From positions 48,504,113 to 48,568,112 of the forward strand of contig JAYGXS010000005.1 of NCBI GenBank assembly GCA_036362985.1: a stretch of DNA of 64,000 bases. Reading direction: 5' to 3'. Numbering within the stretch: the first letter of the stretch is position 1; each line of letters starts with the position of its first letter. The notes under the pieces are model-generated. The model worked only from the letters and a program-made list of their open reading frames with translations, was not told the origin of the DNA and ran no database searches. Origin of the DNA: Ligula intestinalis (Eukaryota > Platyhelminthes > Cestoda > Diphyllobothriidea > Diphyllobothriidae). The position numbers and the translations under genes are program-made. Below are positions 1 to 12,639 of this stretch, in pieces.

Positions 1-2395
1 GACTATCTCAGCGATTGCAATTTTATATAGACATCTGAGATAAGTACGGGATGTCAAAAGAGCGGAAATAAGATTGCCTTAATTCCTGATAAGTTCCAGG
101 AATCTACGTTTTGTGTTTGGGAGCTGTACGCGGGCTTTTGTCTTCGCTTTTGTTTTCACAATAGCCCAACCCCCCCCCCTATGATTTCTGCCCTTTTCTC
201 CGTTATTCAGCCATGTAATCACTGTAATTCCCAGTTGCATCCTTCACTGCTAAACGTTTTCTACTCTTTACCTCCAGCTATAGCTTCCTTTGGAAATATC
301 TGACAACTTAAATTAGTTTGTTAGGTAGCTTCCCTGCTTTCAAACTACGACAGCTAATTCAGTCGAGCTTTTATTCTCCTACTCCTTACCAAACAGACTT
401 GCCTATATCTTCGAGAAAAGACAGTTGCAATTTAAGAGTGTCTCCAAATTCATTTGGACATCACGTGTCCCCCACGAACCATGGTGTCTTCATAGCCCAC
501 TCCTTATTCAAATGATAAAAGTAAGATGGACCCGCAAAATCTAAACTTCTGTGGTCTTTTTGCTGATCACCATCACCAGACTTTCATTCTGGCTCCAGAT
601 GTGTCGAGGTCACACTACTGTTGACGTTTTTCCCAGTTTTATAAGGAGCACTAGCGATGCCGAGCACATTATATGGACGTTTCATATGCCTGTTCAGAGC
701 TTCTATTATAGTATCAGCCTGCACATCTCTTCAATGTCTTTTCGCATTTTCTCCTGCATCTTTTTTTGAAATAAAAGGCTCGCTGAACTCTGCCCCCAAT
801 TTCATCGTGTTACTTTGCTTCTATAAATGAGGTAACACATAAAGATTTAGCTATTAACTGCCAAATGAACTTTATCACTGGGCTTAACGGTAAAATGTGG
901 ACAATCAAAATTGGTGTGCTACGTTGGAGGGATCACGTGTACGTAAGCATTCCAAAGTTGCGTTTTCTTTTGCGTACGATACTTTTCGGGATAGTATCCA
1001 CAAAGTACAAATTGGACTTTTTTAGGCAAAACTAGACAGTTAAAGTACACCCAAAATTGAAGGTAAGTGAAGACTTCGGGGAACTCCCGCTCTTAAAAAA
1101 TCTTTAGGCGAACAGGATATGGCATTAACTAATATGGAGGAGTAAAGTAAGTTACTACTCAAGATGGGATTACATAATTAAAGTAGATCAGTGGCTCAGA
1201 CCGAATTATCATTATAGTGTGCCCGAAAACGCTAGCTAGCGGCAGATCAATGGTGAGACCGAAAATGGGATTAAGGCCCTGAAATCCCCTTGGAAATACG
1301 GGAATACTTATGTGGAAATACGAGTGGTGCATAGCGTGCACATCAATATGGCCCAGGTTGTTTTTTTTAAGTTGGGTTCAATAAGATATCTTGTTTCGCT
1401 CATGGCAGGATACATGGACTGATAAGATCGAAATGTCTGATGGTACATTATAATAAAGTGTTCCATGAATATGCCACTACCTGCTGCCGCGGTCTACTTG
1501 TTAAATTGCAATTTAAATCCGATTACCGACCCCAGTTCAGCCCCCATTTAATCAGGTCAAAGGTCGGAGAAGGAATAGATAATACGTATGTCATTTTAGT
1601 AGGTTCCATATTCAATATGCAAAGTTCATATTGTTTTTAAATCCCGTCTTCCCTTGCGTATTTGCGGTGAGCATAAGCTGTTCGTCAAATCAGCATCCAA
1701 TCTAAGCAATTATCATCACCCACACGTCGAGCATCTAAAGTCACGTTGGGTCCTTATCGGAAGCTCCTGCTCTGATACTCCAATTATATAACCCTCAAAA
1801 TTCGCAGTTGCGAGATCCTACACGGGGCTGTATAGTTCATCAAATATTCAGGTTCTCTGGTTTTCACTCTGTCTGACAACTTATGCTGTCAGTTCCGATC
1901 GGAATTTGCTGACATTTCACAGCTCACTAACATGTGCTTCTGTCTGAACAGTCCCTTAATATTTGCCGTGAGACCATTTCAGTCTTTAAGCAACTCAGTA
2001 CTTCACATTCTGACGCTCCCCCGCTGAAAATTCTCACCCCAGAATTTCCTTTCATCTGATGGTGGACGCTTTGACCATAGCTATTGGCGCAGTTTAACTT
2101 TCCTCTGGATTTCTCATCAGTCGAACCTTTCTGCATCACGTATCTTCTCTATGGTTCTGTCATCTACTGAAGCATAAACCACCATTACTACCCCCCTTGA
2201 AGGTGAAAACTTACAACTTTTCTTGGACCACTTGCCGTTGGCGTTCACTTCTTGATCTCATTTAGGCAAATAGCTTTCAAAAATTGCGCACCACCATTGT
2301 TCACTAAGATCAGTTACATCGTCGACGCAAAGAACGTGCGGTCCGAAACTTGCTGGTTTCACTCCAGGTCTTCGATGCGATCGAACTTCCTTATA
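1..2395. other. no recognisable gene
   Basis: I see no coding signal, RNA gene or clear repeat here. The open frames are under 75 codons and resemble nothing I know. A poly-C run lies at about 171-180. The right edge meets the simple-repeat tail of the minus-strand LINE. Confidence 0.5.
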
Positions 2396-3199
2396 TAAAT
2401 AAATAAATAAATAAATTTTATATTTTAGGCCCGGAGGGCCTCGTCATTGCTAACTTAGTGCTATGGAAAAATAAATACACAGTTGATAAATGCTGCTCTC
2501 CATAAAACAACCACATAGACAGCGGGAGCGATTAGTAGTGTTGGTAGATTAATTCATATTCACCAACATATCGTCATTTTAAAATAGTAGTCAACGCATG
2601 GTGAACTAAGAAGGAAGCAGTGAAAAAAAACTCCAACCATTTAAGCTGGGGCGGAGTTCAGCGAACCCCTGCTTAAAAAAAACAAAACGTAGGAGAAAAA
2701 AACTGCTTCAAAAAAGTTAAGGGGGTTTGGTTGAGAGGATTGATTGTAGTGCAAATGAGACAGGACTGTTGATGAGAACGAATGAGGGTGGGTCACGCTT
2801 CTTGTAATTGGCGAAATCATACAATAGCAGAGGCTGTCTTTCACCATTGTTACACCGCCCGACTGGCTTCATGATCAACCATCAGGGAGGAGGAGGAGGC
2901 CATTGCGGACAACAGAGTCAGGAAGATGAGGGAACGGCAGAGGTCACCTGATCATCAACGAAACGTCCGAGATGTGACCTTGTAGACTGCGGAGTTTAGC
3001 GACGAGCTGGCGAAAATAGCAGAACTGCCAGGAGCATGATTAAAGACCATGAAGCCTATCGTCAGGGTTGTAAAACGGAGAATGGAGAAAACGGCAATGA
3101 TGACTGGACAGAGAAGTGGACGAAACGTCGTTGCAAATATCACTCAAAAGAGGAAGGAATAGACATGTTTGGAAAAAATTTGATCTAAACATAACCACC

Positions 3200-5192
3200 T
3201 CAGATACCAGGGGGACCTTTTTCAAAGTCCAAAAGTTGTGTGTTAGGGAAGGAGACGGATAACAAGGACTTTATATCTTCCGAAGTTAAGTGTTTGCGTA
3301 ATTTGACTTTAAAAACTGTTAGGTTCGACGACAGCCTAATTTCGAGGGGAATATTATTCCAGAGGAAGGCATATTTGGAGGCAAAGAAGTGAGAATGGTT
3401 CGAAGTGGAGCTTAAGGGGGGTGCAATTATCCTGGAGGAATTACGGGTGGCATAAGGTCTATCTCCGGGAATGAGAGCGTTGATTCGTTGAAGGTTAGGG
3501 GTTGAGTTAACGCGAAAGAGGAAACAGAGGCCCACTTCGAGTCTTCTGACCCAAAGAAATGTCATGTTCGCTAACTGACATCTCTCCGTATAAGAAAGCG
3601 TGGATCGAGGAAGAGCGAATATTTTGCAAGTAAATACCCTCTGTACATTTTCAATCTTACTGCGGTCTGAAGCATTCATTAGACCAAAGAGGGGACAACA
3701 GTATTCTAGGATGGGCAGAACATACATGCGATAAATTTTTAACTTTATTTCCAGCAGGAAAAAATTGTGTGATATAAAACCACATATCTGTGCAGCCTTC
3801 GCAGATATTCGATCTGTATGAGGCGACAATGCTAGTTTATTTGTGTAGCTTAGACCTAAGTCTTTTATAGTGGATCGTTCTAAAAGTGGAGTATTTTGAA
3901 AGACTAGGGGACGATGAAGCTTGGCGGGACCAAAACACATGAAACTACACTTGGATTGAGAGAATTCCATCAGCCAGGTAGCACTTTAACTTGAGCGTGT
4001 AAGTATGTCTTCATTTATTTAATCAACGCATATACTTGCCGTGTCCTTAGAAAATGAGCATATGTATTTGAGGTCGTCTGCACAAATGAGATTGTGTGAA
4101 TTGTTTCGAAAAGTCGAAATTTCGTTCATGTATAGAATGAAGAGTAAAGGACCCAAGACAGTGCCTTGAAAAACGCCACTTGTGATCAGCTGAGAAGTGG
4201 AGTAACTATTACCTACTAGGACCTTCTGGCTGCGGTTAGACAAGTAGGAACCGATGAAGTCAAGGAGAGGGGGATGGATGCCAATGGCTTCCAATTTTAC
4301 GAGAAGCCGTCTATGCGGTTCCTTGTCGAAGGCTTTCCCCAGGTCAAAGTAGATAACAACCACGGATTGATGCTCGTGACGGAGGGAAGTGACGTGGTTA
4401 AGAAAAGCTAAATGACACGTCTCGCATGATCTTCCGGGTAGAAAACCATGCTGCGAGTCACTTAAAAGTTTATTTTTTAAGGCAAAAATCGAGAATTTGA
4501 TTAAANNNNNNNNNNNNNNNNNNNNNNNNNNNNNNNNNNNNNNNNNNNNNNNNNNNNNNNNNNNNNNNNNNNNNNNNNNNNNNNNNNNNNNNNNNNNNNN
4601 NNNNNATCTTCTCCAGAAGTTTAGCTAGGGCCGGGGTTTTATGAACACCGCGGTGGTTATTTATGTCTGAACGAGATCCTGATTTAAAGAGTGGAAGAAT
4701 AATTGATGTCTTCCAAATGTCAGGAAAGTAACCATTTAGGAGATAGACTGAAAATATATGGCTAAGTAATTTGGGAAAGGTCGACACTCTTTTGATAACT
4801 GAATTGGGGATACCATCAGTTCCGGAAGAGTGTGAGTTTTTTAGACAAATTATCTGCTTACGAATTAATTCTATGGAGAAATCAATGTTTCCGAGAGTAT
4901 TGTCTGAGTATGGTTGAAACGACGGGACCGGTTCGGATTCTGTCGTAAAATGCTTCGCAAAGAAAGCATTGAATAATTCAGCCTTATCAGACTCATCTAG
5001 TACAAATGTTTTGTTTTCATTGAGCAATGGGGGTATTTCAATTCCTCGTTTTGCGGAGGCCCTACGACGAAACAGTTGTGCAACCGATTTTGCAGAGTTT
5101 GACTCGCTCAGGGCGCAAGATTCCCTGTGCTGGTCACGTGCAAGACGAATCTTTGACGCTAATTTGAAGATCTCTGCGATCCTTAGATGCAC
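3200..5192 (-). pseudogene. LINE reverse transcriptase and C-terminal domain (broken, with gap)
   Basis: Reverse transcriptase motifs appear in order on the minus strand: SSGTDGIPNSVIK, WKTSIILPLFKSG, the 100-N gap, LSDSQHGFLPGRSC, IYFDLGKAFDKEPH, SGVFQGTVLGPLLF and the catalytic box as CADD (normally F/YADD, both Asp kept). The C-terminal part (3970-3200) has IYRMYVLPILEYCCPLF and KIENVQRVFTCKI, typical of the CR1 group. There is a frameshift near 4475, a stop at 4019 and another shortly downstream. The function was to copy LINE RNA at the nicked target; this copy cannot. Confidence 0.85.
4506..4605. other. assembly gap (100 N)
   Basis: A run of exactly 100 N, the usual placeholder for an unsized scaffold gap. 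It removes part of the minus-strand LINE reverse transcriptase between the palm entry motifs and the DSQHGF motif. Confidence 0.99.
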
Positions 5193-5209
5193 AGACAGCG
5201 AACTAGTAG

Positions 5210-6135
5210 ATCAATCTTTCAGCTGCCTCCTCAATTTCTTTAGTCTGGGCAAAAGAAAATGAGGGACGGTCGATGCTGGTGTGTAGGGTTTCACAATTTT
5301 AGTGGGCACAAATTCCAGAATTTTAGTAGAAACGACCGACATGAGTTCAGAAAGATATGCAGCGTCGTTAATGGAAGAGAGGCTCTGCCAATCTAATGAG
5401 TCAAGAAAGTTGTTAATTGAGCTTATATCTGCGAGGTCATACGCATGATAGGTACGACTAGCACTAGCCTTTTCCGTAGAAGGAAGCGGAAGGCAACAGT
5501 GAATTAATGTGTGATCACTTTGGAAGATGTCCTGCTTAAAATCGACGAAGAGAGGGGCAATACCATTAGTGAAAATCAGATCTAGGATATGATTCTGTCT
5601 TGCTGGAGAACTTACCAGTTGAGACCAGTTAGAAAAATTAATGGTATCTAGGAAAGGCTGAAATCTAGGTGGAGAATAGTTTGAAAGCCAGTCAATTTCA
5701 GGAAAATTAAAATCTCAAGCAATAATTTTAACTTCAAAAGTGGATTCTGAAATAAACTTGAATATTTCACACAAATTTGCATCTTCTTCAGATGAAGAGT
5801 AAGGAGGATTGTATACACATCCGATAATCGCCTTTTGCCGGGGCGACAGGATAATAGAAGCGAAGCAGTAATTTCCAGAGAAGGACGTGCTATTTAGATA
5901 AAACGGAAAGTGCCTAAATGAGGTTCTAATATAGAGAAGACAACCACCACCACGCTTATTAATGCGATCGTGACGATAAAAAATCATAATCGTCTATGAT
6001 AAGGGAGAAGGCAGAAATGATTGGATGGGTCCAAGATTCTGCTATGCATATAACATCAGGCATCATCTTGAAAGCTACAGCTCGAAGTTGAGCCATTTTA
6101 TTTATAACGGACCTGGCATTAAGCACTATGACATC
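5210..6135 (-). pseudogene. LINE AP-endonuclease domain (broken)
   Basis: This is the apurinic/apyrimidinic-type endonuclease that nicks target DNA for LINE insertion. Seen motifs are LNARSVINK, then DVICIAESW (the metal-binding Glu region), RGGGCLLYI, CVYNPP, DFNFPEIDW and SDHTLIHC near the end (the Asp-His of the catalytic site). The frame shifts near 5970. The Gly expected before DFNFPEIDW is a TGA at about 5714, and another stop follows LRRQLKD near 5210. The order and spacing fit the CR1/Rex/L2 group. It reads directly into the reverse transcriptase on the same strand. Confidence 0.8.
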
Positions 6136-7667
6136 TAGTGTGTTTCGAGTGACAGGACTATGGCTATCGTTATTCATAAAAATTTGAGGGTGGGTAGAAA
6201 AACTGTAGGCCGTTATTATTTGTGGAATAAGCACTGACGGGTATGGAGCTGTTAGCATAAGGGTAGCCGACAATCGATGGCTGATAAGGTCTGAGATATC
6301 TAGGGGCCTCGCTTTTTGGCAGGGAAAAATGAGGAGAGGGTAAACCAAAATAAGCTTCTGGGGCGTTTGGGAGTAATGGGGGAAGGTGAGAAGACATGTA
6401 GAAGTTAGCAGGTTTTGGTGGTAGAGGATGGGTAAAGGAACTGATAGAGGGAACGGTGACATAAAATTAGTGTTAGGGCCGCTCGCGTAAGGACTAGTGG
6501 TCTTAATCAGTGAATGTCCTGTACGGCAACTCCGATTGGATTTAAAACTATACCAGTTAGGGTTACTGCCGTTAAAATTAAATTTTTCTTGGTTCGGGCC
6601 CGGCGTGTTCAATAACGCATTATACGGGGGAATAATATGACTCCCACGGTCAAAAGAGGAGCTAGGTTTTGGTGGGGAAGCGCTCGGCCTAAACGATTTC
6701 GATGGTGTTGGCGACATTCTAAATGAACTTGTTGCCGCGTTAGAGGCGGTGGAATTTATCGATCGTTGGACAGAGAATGTATTTAGACTAGTATTAATCG
6801 TAGTAGATGACGGAGCGGTGGGCCTTGACGGTCCCGATATCAAGAGGGATGGGCTAACTGGTGCACTGATGTTTATGGACCTATGACTAGATATTCGGGA
6901 GGTAGGGATAGCAGGTGTACTTACGGTTATGGGACTATGAATAGACACCTGGGAGGCAGGGATAACGGGTGCACTGACGTAAGTGGGTGTATGGACAGGT
7001 ATGCGGGGGGAGGATTAGCGAGTGCATTTACCCTATCGCGACTACGAACAGATTTAGGAATAGTTGGCTGAGAAGTCATTGGTCTATTGGACTGGAGAGC
7101 CGTATTTCTTCGCTCCATTGATGTAAGATCTCGACAGAGGAAACTTTTAGTCATTTCTAAATATCGGGAAATGCGACCTCGTTGAGCAAAGATTGAGTCC
7201 ACCTCGATCGGTGAAAACAATTTAACTTGGATGGGCGGGTTTTTGCTACGCGATTGGAGGCGTTTGACTTCTGAAATTTTGTAGTTGAAACCACCCGAAC
7301 ATAGAAAATCTTTTGCAATATCCAAAGGGCGACTTAATATGGAGGCATATTTTAGTGTAAAGTTAAAGCTTCGCTTTTGTCTATCAAAAGCTTCCGTGGT
7401 TATAAGATGGACGAGGGAGTCTAACTTTTTACAATCTTGCGACGGCACATCTGATAACTTGTCATCAAGCAGATTGCCTAGGATTTATAAAACAGAACCA
7501 AACTTCATCATGAAGTCATAACAGTACAGTAATGCAGATAAATCAATTTGCTTAGCCTTGACAATGGGCTGCATGTTGATATCAAGGCATTGACTAATAG
7601 GTGTGGTCAGGCACCGCTTGGGTCTGGGAGAGGATATCTTACGATGAGCTATAATTTTCGTTCTCAT
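6136..7667 (-). pseudogene. LINE ORF1-like region (broken)
   Basis: Three overlapping minus-strand frames (7667-7485, 7448-6927, 6948 downward) together look like the ORF1 or N-terminal part of the CR1-like element. The middle frame has a compact basic segment with FLCRDLTSMERR, of a type often seen just before the tail of CR1 ORF1 proteins, then a long Ser/Thr/Pro-rich stretch that leads into the endonuclease. Nucleic-acid binding in a ribonucleoprotein is the expected role of such proteins. No CCHC knuckle is visible. Frames shift near 7470 and 6940, so no intact protein can be made. Confidence 0.5.
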
Positions 7668-8584
7668 AATTTTGATAAAAATCTGCTTTAAATGTAGGAT
7701 TATTTATAAAAATTCAGCCTTTATGATTTTACCGCAGCTGTTTGTTAAAATCTCTTAAAATTGCGCAACAAACTGTATTAGTTATTACGTTCAGAAAAAA
7801 AACAGTTGATATGATTTTCAGATTATGACTTACGACAAATAATCAGAGGACTTAACAAATACTGTAGTTTTTTTTTAATAAGCAATTTAAATTTATTTGA
7901 AAAAAAGTATTCAATATTGGGAAACGACTCAGCCTTTGAAGGTCTCAAGAATATTCTGATCTTGACGATTTCTTTTACTAGGCCGCGAATTTGCTGGTTT
8001 GAAGAGGTTGTGTTCGGTTTAAATAGGTTGCGTCTCGGTAGAATTGGTTGGAAAACAAAATCTTCTTAAATTCCGACTTCAAAAGATCGTCCACGCAAGA
8101 AAAATAATTCCAGCAGTGTAGAAAAAATTGTTTACGAACGGTTGCAGCCACAATATCCTAGATCATAATTGATGGGGGATATCAATGTAGAATTGTCCTA
8201 GGAGGAGCGAGGGGAAATATCATGGCTGAACAACGCCGAATCAACCGTCTTGGCTCCGAATCACTTAACGACCTGCAGTTTGTTGAAATTTCTCTGACCT
8301 CTAGTTTTTCTGCAATCCTTAGTGATGTGTTATATCTTTAATATATTGACGCACGCCGATCGATGGGATGTTTCCATAGACCCATCATGCCCTGGAGCTC
8401 CCTCTCGAGCCTCATCGACAGTTGAACAGCGGCTTCTGCTATGTGCAGAGTGATTGTACTCTCAGAAATATCCACAATATTTGCTAGGCATTCACCGATG
8501 CCTTACGCGACTCAAGCTAACAGACCCGTGAGCGCCTAGCTACAATTTTATATAATCCTCATCGAAACTGGCGCGGCAACGAAC

Positions 8585-8690
8585 CTGTGGCGTAGTGGCT
8601 TATGACTTCTAGCTAACTGGTCGCGGTTTCGAGCCTCGGGTGCTGCATCACCTGGGGCTTGCTGGCTGGTTGGCTAATCGCATGTTCTGC
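8585..8690 (+). repeat. tRNA-derived SINE (family B) fragment
   Basis: GTGGCGTAGTGGCTTATGAC resembles a Pol III A box. It is followed about 35 nt later by GGTCGCGGTTTCGAGCCTCG, a good B box. The body that follows (CACCTGGGGCTTGCTGGCTG) matches copies near 29030-29100 and 49515-49560. This supports a dispersed tRNA-derived SINE and not a working tRNA gene, because no complete cloverleaf can be drawn. Confidence 0.55.
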
Positions 8691-9127
8691 ATAGACCCAA
8701 GAACACACCTGCCGAAAGTATTGCACTGCAGGTTCGTTGTATTTGCCAATTTGCCGAAGTCGGTATCTGCAACTTCAGTTGTTTTCGAAACTCAAACTTT
8801 GGAATTCAACTCTGATGGCGTTCGCATACTCCATGCAAGGCTTCATGTTGAGGGCAGTGGTGCTGAATCTGCAGCCCGCAATCGGCTTATTCATCAGCCG
8901 TCAGCGAGCAACCGTTTGTTGACACACCTTCCTCTAGTGCAGAATACCGGATCGGTACCACTCAAGGGAAACCGAGAGCTCTGTGTTCATTTGTCACGAA
9001 ATTCAACGGATTGTGGTTTATCCGCCTAAAACATCAAAGAGAAGAATCAGCAGATTGTTCCCAGCCAGGTCGGTCACTTACTGTATACCTCTTTTGACCT
9101 TTCCTGCAAACTGGCAATTAGTGAATT

Positions 9128-9500
9128 ATCAGGAGGTTTGGCAGATTTGCTAAATTTGAGTTGACACAATTGCAAAAAAACTCGAAGCGTTTGGCAGGAT
9201 TTGAACTCACGTATCAGAAAAGGCCTTTACCGGTGGCCAACGCTCTTACCGCTAAGCTACAAACGCTCCGCTTCGCGCCACGAATTTACTCATTCTTGGG
9301 TCAATATTTCCCGCCCAACTTTTTCGCCCACATGGAATCCATCAATACGGAACAGCAAGTTTACTGCCCAAGCAGGATTTTCTAAGCAATCATCTAGAAT
9401 CAACCTGAATGACTGCTAGGCTGACTTACTTATTAGGAGGTTTGGCAGATTTTCTTAATTTAAGTTGATACAATTGTGAAAAAACTCGAGACATTCGGTG
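9128..9500 (-). repeat. tRNA-derived SINE (family A), tandem unit
   Basis: On the minus strand a tRNA-like head (9266-9187) is followed by a tail ending in CTGCCAAACCTCCT (about 9130). The same tail occurs again at about 9430-9475, so one body-plus-head unit of about 300 bp lies between two tails. The 25.78-26.22 kb locus has the same layout. Short shared runs include AAGCAATCATC and GGTTTGGCAGAT. Confidence 0.7.
9187..9266 (-). tRNA. tRNA-like head of SINE family A
   Basis: The acceptor strands GCGTTTG (5') and CAAACGC (3') pair perfectly over 7 bp. An A box (TAGCTTAGCGGTAAGAG) and a B box (GTTCAAATCC) are in place. The anticodon arm is irregular (GGCC...GGCC around a 9-nt loop), so a charged tRNA is doubtful. 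The same sequence heads the SINE family A repeats, so I regard it as a SINE promoter head. Confidence 0.5.
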
Positions 9501-9873
9501 AGATTTATGTTAATTATTCATCCAAATGTAAAAAAGTCTTCGTGAGTTCAAAAAGTTTTAAGTCACAGGCATTTTTAAGGCATCCTATCGCCTCTTATCT
9601 TTTCGGCAACACCTTCCATTTATATATAAATATCATCGTTATTGGATTTGGCTAGAATAATTAATTTTATCAACTTTATACCAAGCAGGATGAGAATCGA
9701 AGACGACCTCTCAATATACATACGGAAACCTTGTGATTTAGTGTAGCAATGCCGTTTTAAAGGACCGTGGTTGTTGATGAGAATGTACGAGGGCTTAAAC
9801 GCTCTCTGTCTTCGGGTAAGTCATATAGCAGCAAGAGCTACTGTTCACTGCTATAACCCCATCTGCACAGAGA

Positions 9874-10518
9874 ATGTTTTCAAAGCTAGACGTGCTGACG
9901 ATTCATGCCTTTGAATTATCACCAGATATAGTTTCAATAACGGAAACTTGGCTGTCTGAACAGGTCGCCCCCGGCGAGTTATCTTTGCCTGGCTATCAAC
10001 TGTTCAGAAAAGACAGAGAAGGTCGTCAAGGCGGCGGCGTAGCAACATACGTGAAAAATTGACTCACAGTTTTAGACAAAACGGATAAACTGGCGTGTAC
10101 TTCCGAGGCCATCTGGCTGTCCATTAAAGTACCAGGTGCACCCAACCTCGATGTACTGAAACTCTACCGACCACCGATAAGAGAGCCCGTAGTGGATGCC
10201 TCCTTGCTAGAGGAGCTGGAAAAGTTTACTGCACGATCAGACATCCTGATTGTGGGGGACTTTACCGCGCCTCACATCGACTTGGGTGCGGCCTGCGCAC
10301 AAAGCTCCGATCTTACCTTCGACAGGTGCCTTCTGAGCATGACTTTAAAGTACTTTCTCACGCAACACGTCACTTTTCCGACAAGGATGCGCGATGGCCA
10401 ACAGTCCAACTGTCTGGACCTCATTCTCACGAAATCGCAGGACAGCATCGACGAAGTGTCATGTCTCCCATTACTAGGTAAAAGTGACCATGTTGTACTG
10501 CTATGGAAATACTCGTGA
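9874..10518 (+). pseudogene. LINE AP-endonuclease fragment
   Basis: Two in-frame pieces (9874-10062 and 10192-10518, with intervening sequence that still aligns) encode DIVSITETWLS, GGGVATYVKN, ILIVGDFTAPHIDL, NCLDLILTKS and LLGKSDHVVLLW. These are the conserved Glu, the GDFN-like motif (GDFT here, the catalytic Asn lost) and the terminal SDH motif of LINE endonucleases. A stop follows YVKN. The domain is recognisable but inactive. Confidence 0.8.
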
Positions 10519-10581
10519 TTTTCAATACCGGAGAGACCCTCAACAGCCAGACGAAATATTAAGCGAGGCAATTTTGATCGA

Positions 10582-12574
10582 ATGAAGACCAAACTCATGC
10601 ACGCCAAGTGGGAACCTCTATTTTCGGGAAACATAACTGCGGACTGGGAAGCGTTCCGGAACACACTGCACAGACTCATTGACAACCACTGTCCAATTTC
10701 CCGAAAAAAGGTGAACACTAGACCGCGATGGCTTACGCAGGCCTTAAAAATAGAATTGAACAAAATGCGGAAGCTGTGCAAAAAAATGCTAGCAGACAGG
10801 ACTCCTGCATATGTCAGTGCTTCAAAACTCAGAGAACCCGGGTCAAGGGTATTATTCTCAAAACAAGACGGGCTTTCGAAGCAGACTTGCTAAACCGGGT
10901 CACTGTGAACCCCAAACTGTTTTACAGTTACCTCAGGCAGAATACCGCTGAGGGAAGAGACTTGATAGATAATGAAGCAAAGGCTGATCATCTTTCGAAA
11001 TTTTTCCGGTCAGTCTTCACAAAGGAAATGGCAAACGATCACCCCACCGACGATACCGAAGCGGATATAATAGTTGAGACTGTCCAATTCCCCAAGGCTG
11101 TTGTTCTTAAGGAACTCTTATGGTTAAACAAATCTAATTCACCAGGTCCCGATGACGTACCAGCCAAGATTTTGAAGGAGCTCGCCAATGAGTTGGCCAA
11201 ACCACTCTCTATACTCTTCCAAACCTCCTTCGAAACCGGATGCCTACCAGTAGATTGGAAATCCGCGAGGATTACGCCGCTATAGAAAGGGGAAGCTGGG
11301 TCTCAGCGAATAACTAACGACCGGTCAGCGTTACTGCAATCTGTTGCAAAATCATGGAAAAAATTATCAAGCAACAACTTATGGAGTCCCTGGAACAAAA
11401 CCATCTGCTATCGGATGCTCAGTATGGTTTTCGTACAGGTAGGTCCTGCGTAACAAATTTGCTCTACTGTTTAGATCGGTGGACTGAGGCAGTTGATAGT
11501 GGAAACTCAGTGCATGCTGTCTATATTGACTTCGAAAAGGCTTTCGATAGCGTGCCGCACCACCACCTCTTTTATAAACTCTGCCGCATAGGAGTAAGGG
11601 GTAGGCTTCTAACGTGGATAAAAAGCTTCATAATCGGTCGCTCGCAAACTGTCCACATCAGCGACAAACAGTCAGCCAAGGTTGAGGTTAAGAGTGGTGT
11701 TCCCCGAGGCTCCATTCTCGGCCCTATCTTGTTTGTTATCACCATCAACGACTGTGTCCGCGAACTGGATTGCGGTATCGCCATGTTTGCTGATTATATA
11801 AAACTTTGGAGGGTTATTCAAAATGCGGCTGCCGAAGTGCACTTACAGGAAAATTTAAATAAACTTCAAAAATGGTCGGCAGGCGGGCTTTTACCGTGCA
11901 ATGAGAGCAAGTGCACCACCATTCGAGTGGGCAACTCTGGTTCTTCAAACGGCACGACTTACCGACTGAATGACATACCATTGAAGGAAGTGAACGCCCA
12001 GAAAGACTTGGGAGACTAGATCACGCCCTCGCTTAAACCCTCCTTGCATTGCACAAATGTAGCCAAGTCCGCGATGTCAATCCTATACCTCGTCAGACGA
12101 GCTTTTCTACCTTCAAAAAAAGAGAGCTTCACAAAAGTCTTCGGAACCTTCGTACGACCGCACCTAGAATCCACTATCCAAGCTTGGAGACCCTGGGCCA
12201 TGAAAGACATCAACATCATGGAAAAGGTTCAACGGCGCGCAACCAAACCTGTTGTGGGGCAGGGCTCGCAGCCTTATGAAACACGGATGTCGAATCTCAA
12301 CCTCTTCCCATTTCGCTACAGGCAGCTTTCGGGGACCTGATACTAGCATTCCGCGTATTATGTCTTCAAGATTGCTGTCTTATATCAGGGGATTTTTTCG
12401 AATTAGCAGCGACCACGAATGTGAGGGGTCATCCTCTCAAATTAAAGGTGACAGAGGCCAGGATGGACGCTCTGAAGCACTTTTATTCAAAAAGGATGGT
12501 CGGAGCGTTGAATTCACTTCCTCAGGACGTCGTTTTTTCGGAATCGCTTGAGGATTTTAAGCAAAAACTGGATT
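10582..12574 (+). pseudogene. LINE reverse transcriptase with FADY active site
   Basis: Motifs in order: NSPGPDDVPAKILKEL, WKSARITPL followed by a stop, LSDAQYGFRTGRSC, AVYIDFEKAFDSVPHHHL, KSGVPRGSILGPILFV and then MFADYIKLW. The catalytic box is FADY where the family has FADD, so the second metal-binding Asp is lost. The thumb and C-terminal segment (TFVRPHLESTIQAW, MEKVQRRATKPV) continues after a stop at 12017 and a frameshift near 12335. The enzyme would be inactive even without the stops. Confidence 0.85.
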
Positions 12575-12639
12575 GATATAGCAGTGCACGATGGATCCGA
12601 ACTGATAATTTGCAATAATAATAATACTATTGTCAATTT

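Larger units (their letters stand above)
2396..7690 (-). mobile_element. CR1-like non-LTR retrotransposon (LINE), decayed
   Basis: Read on the minus strand this is a nearly full-length CR1-group LINE: an ORF1-like region (about 7667-6140), an AP endonuclease (about 6135-5210), a reverse transcriptase (about 5190-4020) and a C-terminal domain (3970-3200). A roughly 0.8 kb 3' UTR ends in a GGCCC-TCC-GGGCC hairpin near 2430-2442 and a TTTA tandem tail at 2396-2416. A 3' hairpin plus short tandem repeat is typical of CR1/L2-type elements. Frameshifts, in-frame stops and a 100-N gap (4506-4605) show the copy is dead. Assigning the 3' tail to this same copy is inferred from orientation and position; I could not check target-site duplications. 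Confidence 0.8.
9850..12600 (+). mobile_element. CR1-like LINE, 5'-truncated and inactivated
   Basis: A plus-strand CR1-group element. It starts inside or just before the endonuclease (TIHAFELSPDIVSITETWLS) and runs through the reverse transcriptase to a C-terminal domain ending near KQKLD (about 12574). Stops at 10060, 10516, 11283 and 12017 and frameshifts near 10870 and 12335 break the reading frame. The AT-rich tail with AATAATAATAATA at about 12616 may be its 3' end. It differs clearly in sequence from the minus-strand CR1 at 2.4-7.7 kb. Confidence 0.8.

Noticed and set aside
1927..2139. Minus-strand ORF with basic, Ser-rich product
   Set aside because: Looked briefly like a LINE fragment, but no conserved motif could be identified.
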